Positions 21,878 to 31,650 of a DNA stretch of 64,000 bases are shown piece after piece (position 1 is the stretch's first letter; every line of letters begins with the position of its first letter). Origin of the DNA: UBA710 sp051656785 (GTDB taxonomy: Bacteria; Bacillota_I; Bacilli_A; Mycoplasmatales; Metamycoplasmataceae); assembly GCA_051656785.1 (NCBI GenBank), contig JBOFJK010000003.1, positions 1 through 64,000 of the forward strand, given 5' to 3'. Under the pieces are notes generated by a model. That model had not been told where the DNA came from, made no database searches, and saw only the letters and a list, made by a program, of their open reading frames with translations. Made by a program: the position numbers and the translations under genes.

Positions 21878-22999
21878 ATGTTTAATAAAAAAGAAATGAA
21901 AAATTTTAAAAAAGATTATGTTGCAAATACAGTAATTATTTATTTTTCAGACACTGAGTTAGGTGAATTTGATACTATTCATAAATCTATAAGAGCTAAT
22001 ACAAAATTTTTAAAAATTGGAACTACAGAAATTAAAAATACTGGATCAAATATTAAAAATAAATATGAATCAACATTTTTAAAGTGAGCAACTAAGGAAG
22101 ATATGAACAAAATCATTCCGGCCCCTTTATTCTTTCAGCAAAACATAACTAAAATTAAGCAAATTATTCAAAATGCTGATTTAGCTATTATCTTATATAA
22201 ATCACAAAGTGTTGAGATGCTTTCTTATGTTAGAGAATTTGCTCATATTCTCTATAAATTTGATGTATTTACATTTCACTGTGTTGTTGAAAACTTTGTT
22301 AATGAAAATGATGCAAATAAACTTTATGCAAGACTTAAGAATGAGGCTTTGAAATACCGCCAACCATTTATCCCTATATTAGAATCAACAATAATTGAAG
22401 CTTATGAAGATGCTAACTTAATTAATAGAAAAAGATTCATTTCTAGATTTGCCTTAGACTTAATAGAATCATTTATTGTTCCTTTTGTTGAGCCTGATTT
22501 GAACCCAAATCATTTTACATTAATTAAATCTTTATTTTATGCAAATGAAAAGAATTTCATGAATAAAGTTATTCCAACAATGGGAATTTCTGATACAAAA
22601 GTAGATTGACTAGATTTATCAATTATTCAAGCTTTATCAAATCCAATTTTTTATGGTTCCTTTGGTGCTTCTGAAACTTTTATTGTCACAGTTAAAGCTC
22701 CTTATATAACAAATAAAATGCTTGCAAGAATTGAATACATTCTAAAAGCTGTTATTGGAGAAAAGAAAAAATTCATTATCTGTAAATATATAGGTGAATT
22801 TGATGTCAATGTATATAGTCAAATTACTATTCTTGCTATAAACATTGATGAATCTAAATTAATTAAGGATCACAAAGATATTGAAGCACATATTAAGAAA
22901 CTATTATTTGAACTTCAAAAATCAAAACAACTGTTTACTGATGAGGCAACTAGAACATTAATGTTGGAAACTCCTTGAGAAAAAATCAAAAATAAATAA
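21878..22999 (+). CDS. Degenerate FtsZ/tubulin-fold-like protein
   Basis: A 373-residue cytoplasmic protein with no obvious name. By eye its order of segments follows FtsZ: IIQNADLAIILYKSQ (from residue about 97) at the ADMVF-GGGTGTG position, VVENF...LKNEAL...FIPILESTIIEAYEDANLINRKRF at the VVTKPF...IPN..L region, FTLIKSLFYANEKNFM...MGIS at the DFADV..MGIG region, and ALSNPIFYGSFGASETFIVTV (252-272) at the A..NPLL...GA.G.L.NI region. The GTP-binding GGGTGTG loop is absent, so it should not hydrolyse GTP normally. AAAGGA precedes the ATG. A role in division is inference only. Confidence 0.55.
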
Positions 23000-23020
23000 A
23001 TCTTTAACAATTTAAATTTT

Positions 23021-23047
23021 AAAAAGCAAGACAAGCTTTTATTTTTT
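23021..23047. terminator. Terminator between the FtsZ-like gene and topA
   Basis: Stem aaaaagc (23021-23027) pairs with gcttttt-like bases at 23035-23041 around a 7-base loop, followed by a T run. It lies between convergent genes and may serve both directions, though the T run favours the plus strand. Confidence 0.7.
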
Positions 23048-23087
23048 ATACAATTTTACAATTTACAAACTAATATTTTTTTAGTTT

Positions 23088-24920
23088 TTATTTAGGTATT
23101 TTTTTAAGAAAAGAAAATCTTTTTTTGACTTTAGGATTTTTAGTAAATTTACATTCAGGAAAATTAATGCACCCAATAAATTCTTCTCCTTGACGAGAAT
23201 TTTTGTAAATCAATTCTCCACCATCAGAAGGACAAAGTTCACCAACTAATTTAGGTAGTAAAACAGTTTTTTCTAATGTTACCTCTGCAGTTTTATATGA
23301 ATCATTAAATCTATTTCAAAATTGTTGCATTGTAAATTTGTAATCAATTTTCCCTTCAGCAATTAAATCTAAATCAGCTTCAACACGTGCTGTATACCCC
23401 TCAGTAATTTCGTTAGGGAAACCATCAATTAATTTTTTGATTACTTCTTCACCAAATTCTGTTGCTTTAAGGGCTTTTCCATCTTTTTCAACAAATTGAC
23501 GATCAATTACTTTATTAATTGTTGTAGCAAAAGTAGAAGGTCTACCTACTTTTATTTCATCAAGTTTTTGAATTAATGATCCATCATTATATCTTGCAGG
23601 AGGTTTTGTTTCGTGAGGAGTATTAATATATTCCTTAACATCAATTAATTGATTTTTTTCATATTTAGGTAATTCTTTAGAATTTTCATATCCCTTAAGT
23701 TTTAAATATCCATCAAAAATAACTTTTGATGATGATAGCTTAAACATATGTCCAGAATTAATAAGATTGTATCTCAAAATTTCTCTTTTGGGAACAGTCA
23801 TAATTGCTTGCATTGTTGTGTAGTAAATCAAAGAATATATTTTGATTTCTGAAGAAGAGAGAGAATATTTTTCACTTGCCTTTTTGGGAGTTAAACCAAT
23901 ATCAGTTGGTCTAATTGCTTCATGGGCATCTTGATCACCAGCAATACCTTTAATTGAATCAGAAACATACTCAGGACCAAATACTTTTTGTATATATGCT
24001 TTTGCATTATTTAAAAAAGGAATTGATAATCTGGTTGAATCAGTACGTGGATATGAAATAAGTCCACCATCTCCATAACCTTCATATAACCTTTGTAAAG
24101 CTGATTGGGCTGCTTTGGAAGACATATCTGCTTTTCTATATAAAACAGCTTGTTTAAGCGGTATTACACTTGCATCATTTTTGATTGTTGTTGAGATATC
24201 ATCAACAGTTAATGGTCCATTTAATGAATTAAAAATTTCATCAATATTTTCTGGAAGTACTCAACTTTTATCAATATCCTTGTTATTGGGGTTAAAATAA
24301 TTAGCCGTAATTTCATCATTAATAACTGCATCTATTGTGTGATATTGTACAGGAACAAAGTTTCTAATTTCATTTTCACGATCAACAACCAATTTTAAGG
24401 CAATTGATTGCACTCTACCTGCAGTAGGGGAGATGGGATAATTTGATAATTTTGTTTTAATTAAATTTGTTAATTTGAAACCAATAATACGATCAAGCAT
24501 TCTTCTTGATTTTTGAGCTTTAACCAAATTTTCATCAATTATTGAAGGATTAGCAATAGCATTAAGAACTGCCTCTTTTGTAATTTCATTATATCTTATC
24601 CTTTTATATTTATCTTTAATGTCTAGAAATTTAACAAGATTATCCCCAATTGCTTCACCTTCACGATCAAGATCAGTTGCGATATAAACAATTGCAGCTT
24701 TTTTTGCCTCTCTTTTCAATCTCTCTACCACTTCCTTCTTAGAAGGTTCAATTGAATACTTAGGTTCTCAATTTTCAAAATCAATTCCTAATCTACCTTC
24801 ACCCGAAGTTGTCATTTTAACAATGTGACCAACTGAAGCTAAAACCTCATAATCATCACCAAGATATTTCTTTATTGTTTTTTCTTTATTTGGTGATTCC
24901 ACTATTACTAAATAATTCAT
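23088..24920 (-). CDS. topA: DNA topoisomerase I
   Basis: Type IA topoisomerase that relaxes negative supercoils. It has 610 residues. The TOPRIM domain begins MNYLVIVESPNKEKTI and has ATDLDREGEAIG; the catalytic Tyr is in LISYPRTDSTR. The tail has a single zinc-finger-like module (LCPSDGGEL...FIGCINFPECKF) with only three of the four usual Cys. The start is the ATG at 24918-24920; a longer upstream frame is not supported. There is no ribosome-binding site, and TATATT lies 7 bases upstream. Confidence 0.97.
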
Positions 24921-24927
24921 ATTAATA

Positions 24928-24933
24928 AATATA
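24928..24933 (-). promoter_or_regulatory. -10-like element of topA
   Basis: TATATT on the minus strand, 7 bases before the topA ATG and without a Shine-Dalgarno sequence between. Suggests a leaderless message. Confidence 0.35.
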
Positions 24934-24965
24934 CCATAAAAATAAAAGCATTCCAAAAATGATGA

Positions 24966-25703
24966 TTATTCTAAAATTGATAAATCTACATTATGAAATA
25001 CTTCTTGAATATCTTCATTATCTTCAAATCTTTCAAGTGTTTCTATAAACTTTTCAGTATCTTCTTTTGAAAGCTTCACCTTTTCTTGAGAAGTGTAAGT
25101 TACTTCTGCAGTTTCAAATTCTTTAATTCCTGATTTTTCTAATACTTCCTTTACATTATTTAGATTTGAAGGTTCAGTATATATTGTTAAATATCCATCT
25201 TCTATTTCAACATCAGTTGCTCCTGCATCAATTGCCATCATAGTAATTTCATCTTCATCTCCATTATTGATTTTAACTTCAAGAATCCCCCTTCTTTCAA
25301 AGTTATAAGGAATTGATCCAGCCTTTCCTACTGAACCATTAGCTTTCCTGAAAAGAAATTGAATCTCTGAAGAGACACGATTATAATTATCTGATAAACA
25401 CATAACTAATAAAATAATTCCATGCCTTAGATTCCCAGAATATATAATTTCTTTAAAATTTGCTCCACCTGAACCAGTTCCAGATCCTTTTTCAATCGCT
25501 TTTTCAATATTAGCTTTAGGCATAGATTTTGCCTTTGCTTTATTAACTGCCAATCTTAATGCTGGATTAGAGGCAACATCTGGACCACCTAATGAGGTCG
25601 CAACCATAATTTCTTTTGAAAATTTAGCAAATGCTTTTGCTCTTATAGCATCTTGTGCACCTTTTCTATGTTTGATATTTGATCATTTTGAATGTCCTGC
25701 CAT
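24966..25703 (-). CDS. YebC/PmpR-family protein
   Basis: A 245-residue conserved protein starting MAGHSKWSNIKHRKGAQDA, the exact family signature. One TGA provides the Trp of SKWSN. Relatives are described as transcription regulators or as translation factors that help at proline stretches. AAGGA lies before the ATG, which sits in the same minus-strand block as ligA and topA. Confidence 0.95.
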
Positions 25704-25755
25704 TTTAAATCCTTAATTTTAAATTATTATCATTAATATAGAATTTTAACATTTT

Positions 25756-27732
25756 TTATAATTGTTTAATTAATTCAATTAAAGCATCTTCTTGAAGAAT
25801 TTTAATATTTAATTTTTCAGCTTTACTTTTTTTGCTTCCAAAATCATTTCCACATATTAGATAGTCAATATTATTAGAAATTGCAGAAATAACCTTCCCG
25901 CCATTAGTTTCAATAATTCTTTTCATTTCATTCCTGCTCATTACAAATTTACCTGTAATCACAAAACTTTTATTAGCAAAAAAACTTTCCTTATTATTTA
26001 CAACTTGCTCATAAATAGGGTTGATACCTAGAGAAATTAATTTTCTTAAATCATCCATATTATCTTTATTATTTTGAAATTCAATTAGGGAATTTATTGT
26101 TATTGGACCAAGATCTTTAATCTTATTTAATTTTGTGAAATCAAAGTTAATAAAATTTTCAAGACAACCTAATTTAGAAGCAATAATTTTACAATTTCTA
26201 TCACCTAGATGATTTATTCCTATTGCAAGCAATAAAGATTGTAAACTATTTTTCTTTGAGTTATTTATTTCTCTTAAAAGATTGTTAAGAAACTTTTCAC
26301 CAATTCTAGGTATCATTCTAATTTCATCAGTTTTTTCACTTAATACATAAATATCAGGATATCTTTTAATCATTCCTAATTCATAGAATTTTCTTACTCA
26401 TGATTCACCTAGTCCTGTAATATCCATGGTTTGTCTTGAAGCAAAATGAATAATCTTCCTAATATTTATTTCAGGACATAAATTATTGATACAAAATTGA
26501 TCAGTTGCTAAGTCATTATCAATAAGTTTTTCTTGACAAAAAAGACATGCATTTTCCTTCTGATACTTCTCATTACTATTTTTTTTAGAAAGTGCAAAAA
26601 CTTTAGGTATAATTTCCCCTGCCTTTTTTACTAAAACATAATCACCAATATTAATGTTCAAATTATTAATGTAATTAAAGTTATGTAATGTTGCAGCTGA
26701 AACAATTGTTCCTTTTAATAAAACTGGTTCTAATTGTGCATTATAAGTTACCATACCTGTTCTTCCGATAGTTATAGTTATTCCAATTAATTTTGTTTCA
26801 ACGAACTCATCATTAAATTTATAAGCAATATTATATTTTGGAAATTTAGATGTAAAACCTAACTGATTGTAATATTGTATTTCATCTAATTTAATTACAA
26901 TTCCATCTGTTTCAAAATCTAATTCATTTCTAGATTTTTCAAACTCTATAAGATAATTATTTATTTTATTAATATCATTTGTAATTAGGGAATTATTTAG
27001 TGTTTTAAAACCTTTTTTTTCTAAGAATAATAATGATTGATGAAATAAAGTAATTTTATGTAATTCAGGAGAAACTATTTCATAAACAAAACAAGATAAA
27101 TTCCTTTCTTTTACAATGTTTCTATTATTTTGCCTAAGTGTACCGCTTGCCATATTTCTTGGATTTGAAAATTTAGAATCAGTATTTTTTAAAGTAAAGA
27201 AATTAGATTTAGAAATAAAAACTTCTCCTCTTATTTCAATATTATCTTTATAGTCAATGAATGTTGGAATATCACTTATTATATTAAAGACATTATCAGT
27301 AACATCTTCTCCAGTAGTTCCATCTCCACGAGTCAATGCTCTCATCAATTTACCATCTTCATATTGTAAAGCAATTGACAAACCATCAATTTTTGGTTCA
27401 AGATAAAAAAATGTATTTTTATTTTTTGTTACTTTAATAATATCATTTATGAATTTTTGAATTTCCTCTAAAGAATATGCTTTATCAAGAGAAAGCATTT
27501 TTTTCTTATGGATAATTTTTTTAAATTTATTTACAATATTTGAACCAATATTAGTAGTTGGAGAATTCCTAGATTTATACTCGGGATATTGCATTTCTAA
27601 TTTAACTAATTTCCTTAAGGTAGTATCATAAACCTTATCGGAAACTGTTGGTGAATCATAGTTGAAATATTCATTATTTCATTTATTAATTTTTTCAACA
27701 AGTGAATCAATTTCTTTTTTAATATTATTCAT
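25756..27732 (-). CDS. ligA: NAD-dependent DNA ligase
   Basis: Seals nicks in replication and repair. It has 658 residues across several TGA codons. The AMP-accepting Lys is in LEPKIDGLSIAL; a four-Cys zinc finger (CLFC...CINNLC), helix-hairpin-helix repeats and a C-terminal BRCT domain (KSFVITGKFVMSRNEMKR...YLICG) follow. The ATG lies 6 bases after the stop of ecfT, so it is likely part of the ecf operon. Confidence 0.97.
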
Positions 27733-27738
27733 AATAAT

Positions 27739-28614
27739 CTACACTAATTTTGTTGGCATATTCTGTCATCACAATGGAATTGGAATAACACCATTTAGTA
27801 TTAAAGCAAAACTAATAATAATTCCTATAATTGTTAGGAAACAAAGCCCTCCCATTATTGTTGCATCTCATGTTCTATAATCAACTCTTTTGGCATAAGG
27901 ATCATACCCTCTAGTTTCCATAGCATTTGACAAGTCATCAGCTTTCGCAAAAGCAGATACAAATAATGGAACAATTAAAACAATAGTCGCTTTAACTTTT
28001 GTTTTAAGATTTCCATTTGAAAAATCAACACCACGCGATGCTTGAGCTTTAAGTATTCTTCTAGCTTCATCTAATAATGTTGGAATGAATCTTAAAGCAA
28101 TAGTTATTATTTGAATAAAAATATTTACTGGAATTTTCATTCATTTTAAAGGCATAAAATAAAATTCAAGAGCCTTTGTTAAAAGAACGGGTTTAGTAGT
28201 TAATGTCAAGATAGTCATTACTAATAAAATAGAATATATTCTCAATGCAATGTTTAAAGTATCAACAACAGTTTTTCAAGAAACTTCAATTGATAAAGTT
28301 GGATAGCTTCATCATATTTGCATATCTCATTTTCAATCTTCAACAGGAGGTGCATGATTTGTAAAGACATTAATTATGAATATAAATGTTGCAATTCATA
28401 AAGGTGTTGCAACCATTCCTAATAATTTAAATGGTTTTTTTGTCGAAATTATAAAGACGACAATCAATGGAAATAATAATAGTAGTGAAGTAAAGAAGGT
28501 GGTTGATAACAAAATCAAAACAATGAATGCAACTGCACCAAAAAGTTTTACTCTTGAGTCTAGTCTATGTATAAATGAATTTGAATGTACATATCTACCA
28601 ATATTTATTTTCAT
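27739..28614 (-). CDS. ecfT: ECF transporter transmembrane subunit EcfT
   Basis: Membrane subunit of an energy-coupling-factor vitamin transporter; it links the ATPases to substrate-binding S components. It has 291 residues and several hydrophobic segments. Two coupling motifs are visible, QASRGVDF and ETRGYDPYAKR. AAGGAG stands before the ATG. It lies directly downstream of both ATPase genes and upstream of ligA. No S component is in this window. Confidence 0.94.
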
Positions 28615-28643
28615 TATCTATTTTCTCCTTTCAGAATTATTTG

Positions 28644-29495
28644 TTATTTTTTAATGTATTGATTTATTTCATTTGCGAGATCATCAATTGTTTTTACTTT
28701 CTTAATTGGCATTCCTTTTTTTCTAAGTTCATTAGCAAATGCTAATAGTTTAGGTGGTTCTAATCCTTTTTCAATTAAAAATTCTGTATCCTCTAGAATA
28801 TCAATTGTTGGCCCATCTTTTACAAGTTTTCCATTACACATCATCATTGTTCTATTAGTATATTCTAATACATTATCTAAATCATGTGTTACTATAATTA
28901 TAGTTTTCCCATTTTCATTCATTCTTTTGAATAATTCTAAAATATCTTTTGCCCCTGCTGGATCTAATCCTGCAGTCGGTTCATCGAAAACTAGAAAATC
29001 TGGTTCCATTGCCATTATTCCTGCAAGTGCTACTCTTCTTTTTTGTCCACCAGAAAGTTGGAATGGTGATTTTTCTAAATAATCAGCAGAAATCCCAACT
29101 TCCTCAATTACTTCTCTAGCTATTGTTTTAGCTTCTTCCTCTGTTGCCCCCATTGTTATAGGTCCAAAAGTAATATCCTTCTCAATTGTTTCCTCAAATA
29201 ATTGATATTCAGCAAATTGAAAAACGATCCCTATTTTCTTTCTTATTTCTTTAATGTTCTTTATTTTTCTTCAAGATTTTTTTATTATCTTACCATCAAT
29301 AATAATTTCACCTTCACTTGGAATTAATAATGCATTTAAATGTTCAATAAATGTTGTCTTTCCAGAACCGGTGTGCCCTATAACACCAATAAATTCACCT
29401 TGTTCAATTTCTGCAGAAAGGCAATCTATTGCTTTGAATTTATTATTTATTCCAGATAGAAATTCTTGACTTATATTTTTAATTACTATTTTCAT
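28644..29495 (-). CDS. ecfA2: ECF transporter ATPase EcfA2
   Basis: One of the two cytoplasmic ATPases of the ECF vitamin transporter. It has 283 residues: Walker A GHTGSGKTT, Q-loop VFQFAEYQLF, signature QLSGGQKRRVA, Walker B DFLVFDEPTAGLDP and H-loop VTHDLD. The ATG overlaps the ecfA1 stop (ATGA). Its C-terminal extension is of the EcfA2 kind. Confidence 0.94.
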
Positions 29496-30283
29496 ATTTC
29501 ATCCAACAATGTAACTGAATCATATGTTGGTTCAATTCCTTTTATTTTTGATGATAATTTATATATAAATGGTGAATCAATTTTTGCAATTTTAATTATT
29601 TCTTCATTGTTAAGAATATCGTACGGACTTCCTTCGGCAATAAGTTTACCTTTTGCAAATACAAGAACATGGTCAGCTTGAATCGCTTCATCCATATCAT
29701 GAGTTATAGAAATTAATGTTTTGTTTCTACCCTCCTGAATTTCTTTAATCAATTTTAAAATTTCACTTTTGCCTTTGGGATCTAACATTGATGTCACTTC
29801 ATCAAAAATTATTATTTCAGGGTTAAGTGCTAAAACAGAAGCAATTGCTACTTTTTGTTTTTGACCACCTGAAAGTGTGTGTGGTTCTCTTTCTAGAAAA
29901 TTGATCATTCCTACTTTTTCAGCAAAAGTTCCAATTCTCTCCTTCATTTCTTCTCTAGGGATACAAGCATTTTCAAGCCCAAAAGCAATATCATCTTCAA
30001 CTGAAGAACCAATAAATTGATTATCTGGATTTTGAAATATTATTCCAATTTTTTTTCTAATATCTTTGATTGAATTTATTCTCATTTTTATTCCATCAAT
30101 AATAATTTCGCCTTTAGTAGGTTTGTAAAGACCTACAAGTAACTTTGAAAGAGTTGATTTACCACTACCATTATGACCAAGAATGGCAATATATTTTCCT
30201 TGAGGCATAACTAAATTAATGCCATCCAAAGTATATTCTTTTGAACCATCATATTTGAACTGTAAATTTTTAATTTCAATCAT
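29492..30283 (-). CDS. ecfA1: ECF transporter ATPase EcfA1
   Basis: Partner ATPase of EcfA2, 263 residues: Walker A GHNGSGKST, Q-loop IFQNPDNQFIGSSVEDD, signature TLSGGQKQKVA, Walker B IIIFDEVTSMLDP and ITHDMDEA. First gene of the ecfA1-A2-T(-ligA) operon. A TATAAT lies 9 bases before the ATG and there is no ribosome-binding site. Confidence 0.95.
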   Translation of the reverse strand: MIEIKNLQFKYDGSKEYTLDGINLVMPQGKYIAILGHNGSGKSTLSKLLVGLYKPTKGEIIIDGIKMRINSIKDIRKKIGIIFQNPDNQFIGSSVEDDIAFGLENACIPREEMKERIGTFAEKVGMINFLEREPHTLSGGQKQKVAIASVLALNPEIIIFDEVTSMLDPKGKSEILKLIKEIQEGRNKTLISITHDMDEAIQADHVLVFAKGKLIAEGSPYDILNNEEIIKIAKIDSPFIYKLSSKIKGIEPTYDSVTLLDEI

Positions 30284-30292
30284 AATTAAAGA

Positions 30293-30298
30293 ATTATA
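30293..30298 (-). promoter_or_regulatory. -10 element of the ecf operon
   Basis: TATAAT on the minus strand, 9 bases before the ecfA1 ATG. Predicts a leader of only a few bases. Confidence 0.45.
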
Positions 30299-30343
30299 TA
30301 TTATAAATTTCTATAAGCAAAAAATAACCCTTTAAATTTTATA

Positions 30344-30967
30344 TTATTTTGTTCCAAAAATCCTATCTCCAGCATCACCAAGTCCAGGCACTATATAACC
30401 ATCTTTGTTTAATTTTTCATCTAAAGAAGCTAAATATATAGTTACATCTGGAAAAGATTTTGTTATATACTCTACACCTTCAGGAGCACCAACTATACAA
30501 ACTAATTTAATATTTGTAAATCCTTCATCTTTTAATTTTTTGATAGAGTAATATGCACTTCCGCCTGAAGCTAACATTGGATCAACAATTAATATGTAAG
30601 AATCTTTTGAAATATCAGGCATTTTATAGAAGTATTCAATTGACTCCATTGTTTCCTCATCTCTGTAAATTCCAATATGACCTACTCTCGCTTCGGGAAC
30701 TAGTGATTGAATACCATGAACCATCCCTAATCCAGCTCTTAGAATAGGGACAATAACAATTTCTTTATCAAAATCATAACCTATTGTTTTTTTTGTTGTT
30801 GGAGTTGAGATAGTAATTTCTTTTGTTTCATAATTTCTAAGAACTTCATAAATAATTAATGAAGCTATTTCATTTAAATTATTTCTAAAAATTGTGTGAT
30901 CAGTTTTTTCATTTCTCATAACTGTTAATTTTGCATTTATAAGTGGGTGTTTAATTATTTTAAGCAT
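30344..30967 (-). CDS. upp: Uracil phosphoribosyltransferase
   Basis: Salvages uracil to UMP with PRPP. It has 207 residues from the ATG at 30965-30967, chosen because GGAG precedes it; an upstream in-frame start would add 13 residues. Motifs: VPILRAGLGMVHG, the PRPP loop ILIVDPMLASGGSAYYS and the uracil-binding GDAGDRIFGT near the end. Confidence 0.97.
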   Translation of the reverse strand: MLKIIKHPLINAKLTVMRNEKTDHTIFRNNLNEIASLIIYEVLRNYETKEITISTPTTKKTIGYDFDKEIVIVPILRAGLGMVHGIQSLVPEARVGHIGIYRDEETMESIEYFYKMPDISKDSYILIVDPMLASGGSAYYSIKKLKDEGFTNIKLVCIVGAPEGVEYITKSFPDVTIYLASLDEKLNKDGYIVPGLGDAGDRIFGTK

Positions 30968-31032
30968 CTTTAACTCCTCAACTCCTCCATAATTATTAAT
31001 TATCAAATTATTTTATAATATTAATTATAACT

Positions 31033-31038
31033 TATAAT
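31033..31038 (+). promoter_or_regulatory. -10 element of rsmD
   Basis: TATAAT 17 bases before the rsmD ATG in the divergent upp-rsmD spacer; no Shine-Dalgarno sequence is seen. Confidence 0.4.
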
Positions 31039-31055
31039 GTTATTATTTAATAATT

Positions 31056-31610
31056 ATGTTAAGAATTATTGCTGGTAAATATCGTAAATTGTTACTTGAT
31101 CAACCTGATATTAAAATAACAAGATCAACAACAGATCGTGTTCGGGAATCTATTTTTAATTGTCTTCAAAATCAAGTTGAAGGTTCGATAGTTTTAGATC
31201 TTTTTTCAGGATCTGGAGCAATGGCTATTGAATCTGTTTCAAGAGGCGCAATGAAATCTATTTGTGTTGATAATTCTAAAGAATCAATTTCAGTTATTCA
31301 AAATAATTTAAATAAACTTTTTATAAAAAATGTCGATATTTATCATTTAGATGCTTTGAGTTTTTTGTCATCCAAAAAAGGAACAAGATATGATTTAATT
31401 TTTCTTGATCCACCTTATAATGATGTTAATTTATTAAATAATGTTTTAGAAATATTGGCTAGAGATTTATTTTTAAACAAATATGGTCAAATTATTATTG
31501 AAACACAAGAAGACAATTTTTTACAAATAAAGATTCCTAAAACATTAATTATCGATAAAGTTAAGAATTATGGGAAAACAATGATTATTTTTATAAATAA
31601 TATTATTTAA
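31056..31610 (+). CDS. rsmD: 16S rRNA (guanine-N2) methyltransferase, RsmD type
   Basis: SAM-dependent methylation of 16S rRNA G966. It has 184 residues, usual for the family. It begins LRIIAGKYR, then TRSTTDRVRESIFN, the SAM-binding VLDLFSGSGAMAIES and the catalytic LIFLDPPYN. Diverges from upp; the SGNH hydrolase gene follows after 40 bases. Confidence 0.95.
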   Translation: MLRIIAGKYRKLLLDQPDIKITRSTTDRVRESIFNCLQNQVEGSIVLDLFSGSGAMAIESVSRGAMKSICVDNSKESISVIQNNLNKLFIKNVDIYHLDALSFLSSKKGTRYDLIFLDPPYNDVNLLNNVLEILARDLFLNKYGQIIIETQEDNFLQIKIPKTLIIDKVKNYGKTMIIFINNII

Positions 31611-31650
31611 TTAAAAACTATTATAATTTTATAAAAGTAAGGTGTGAAAA

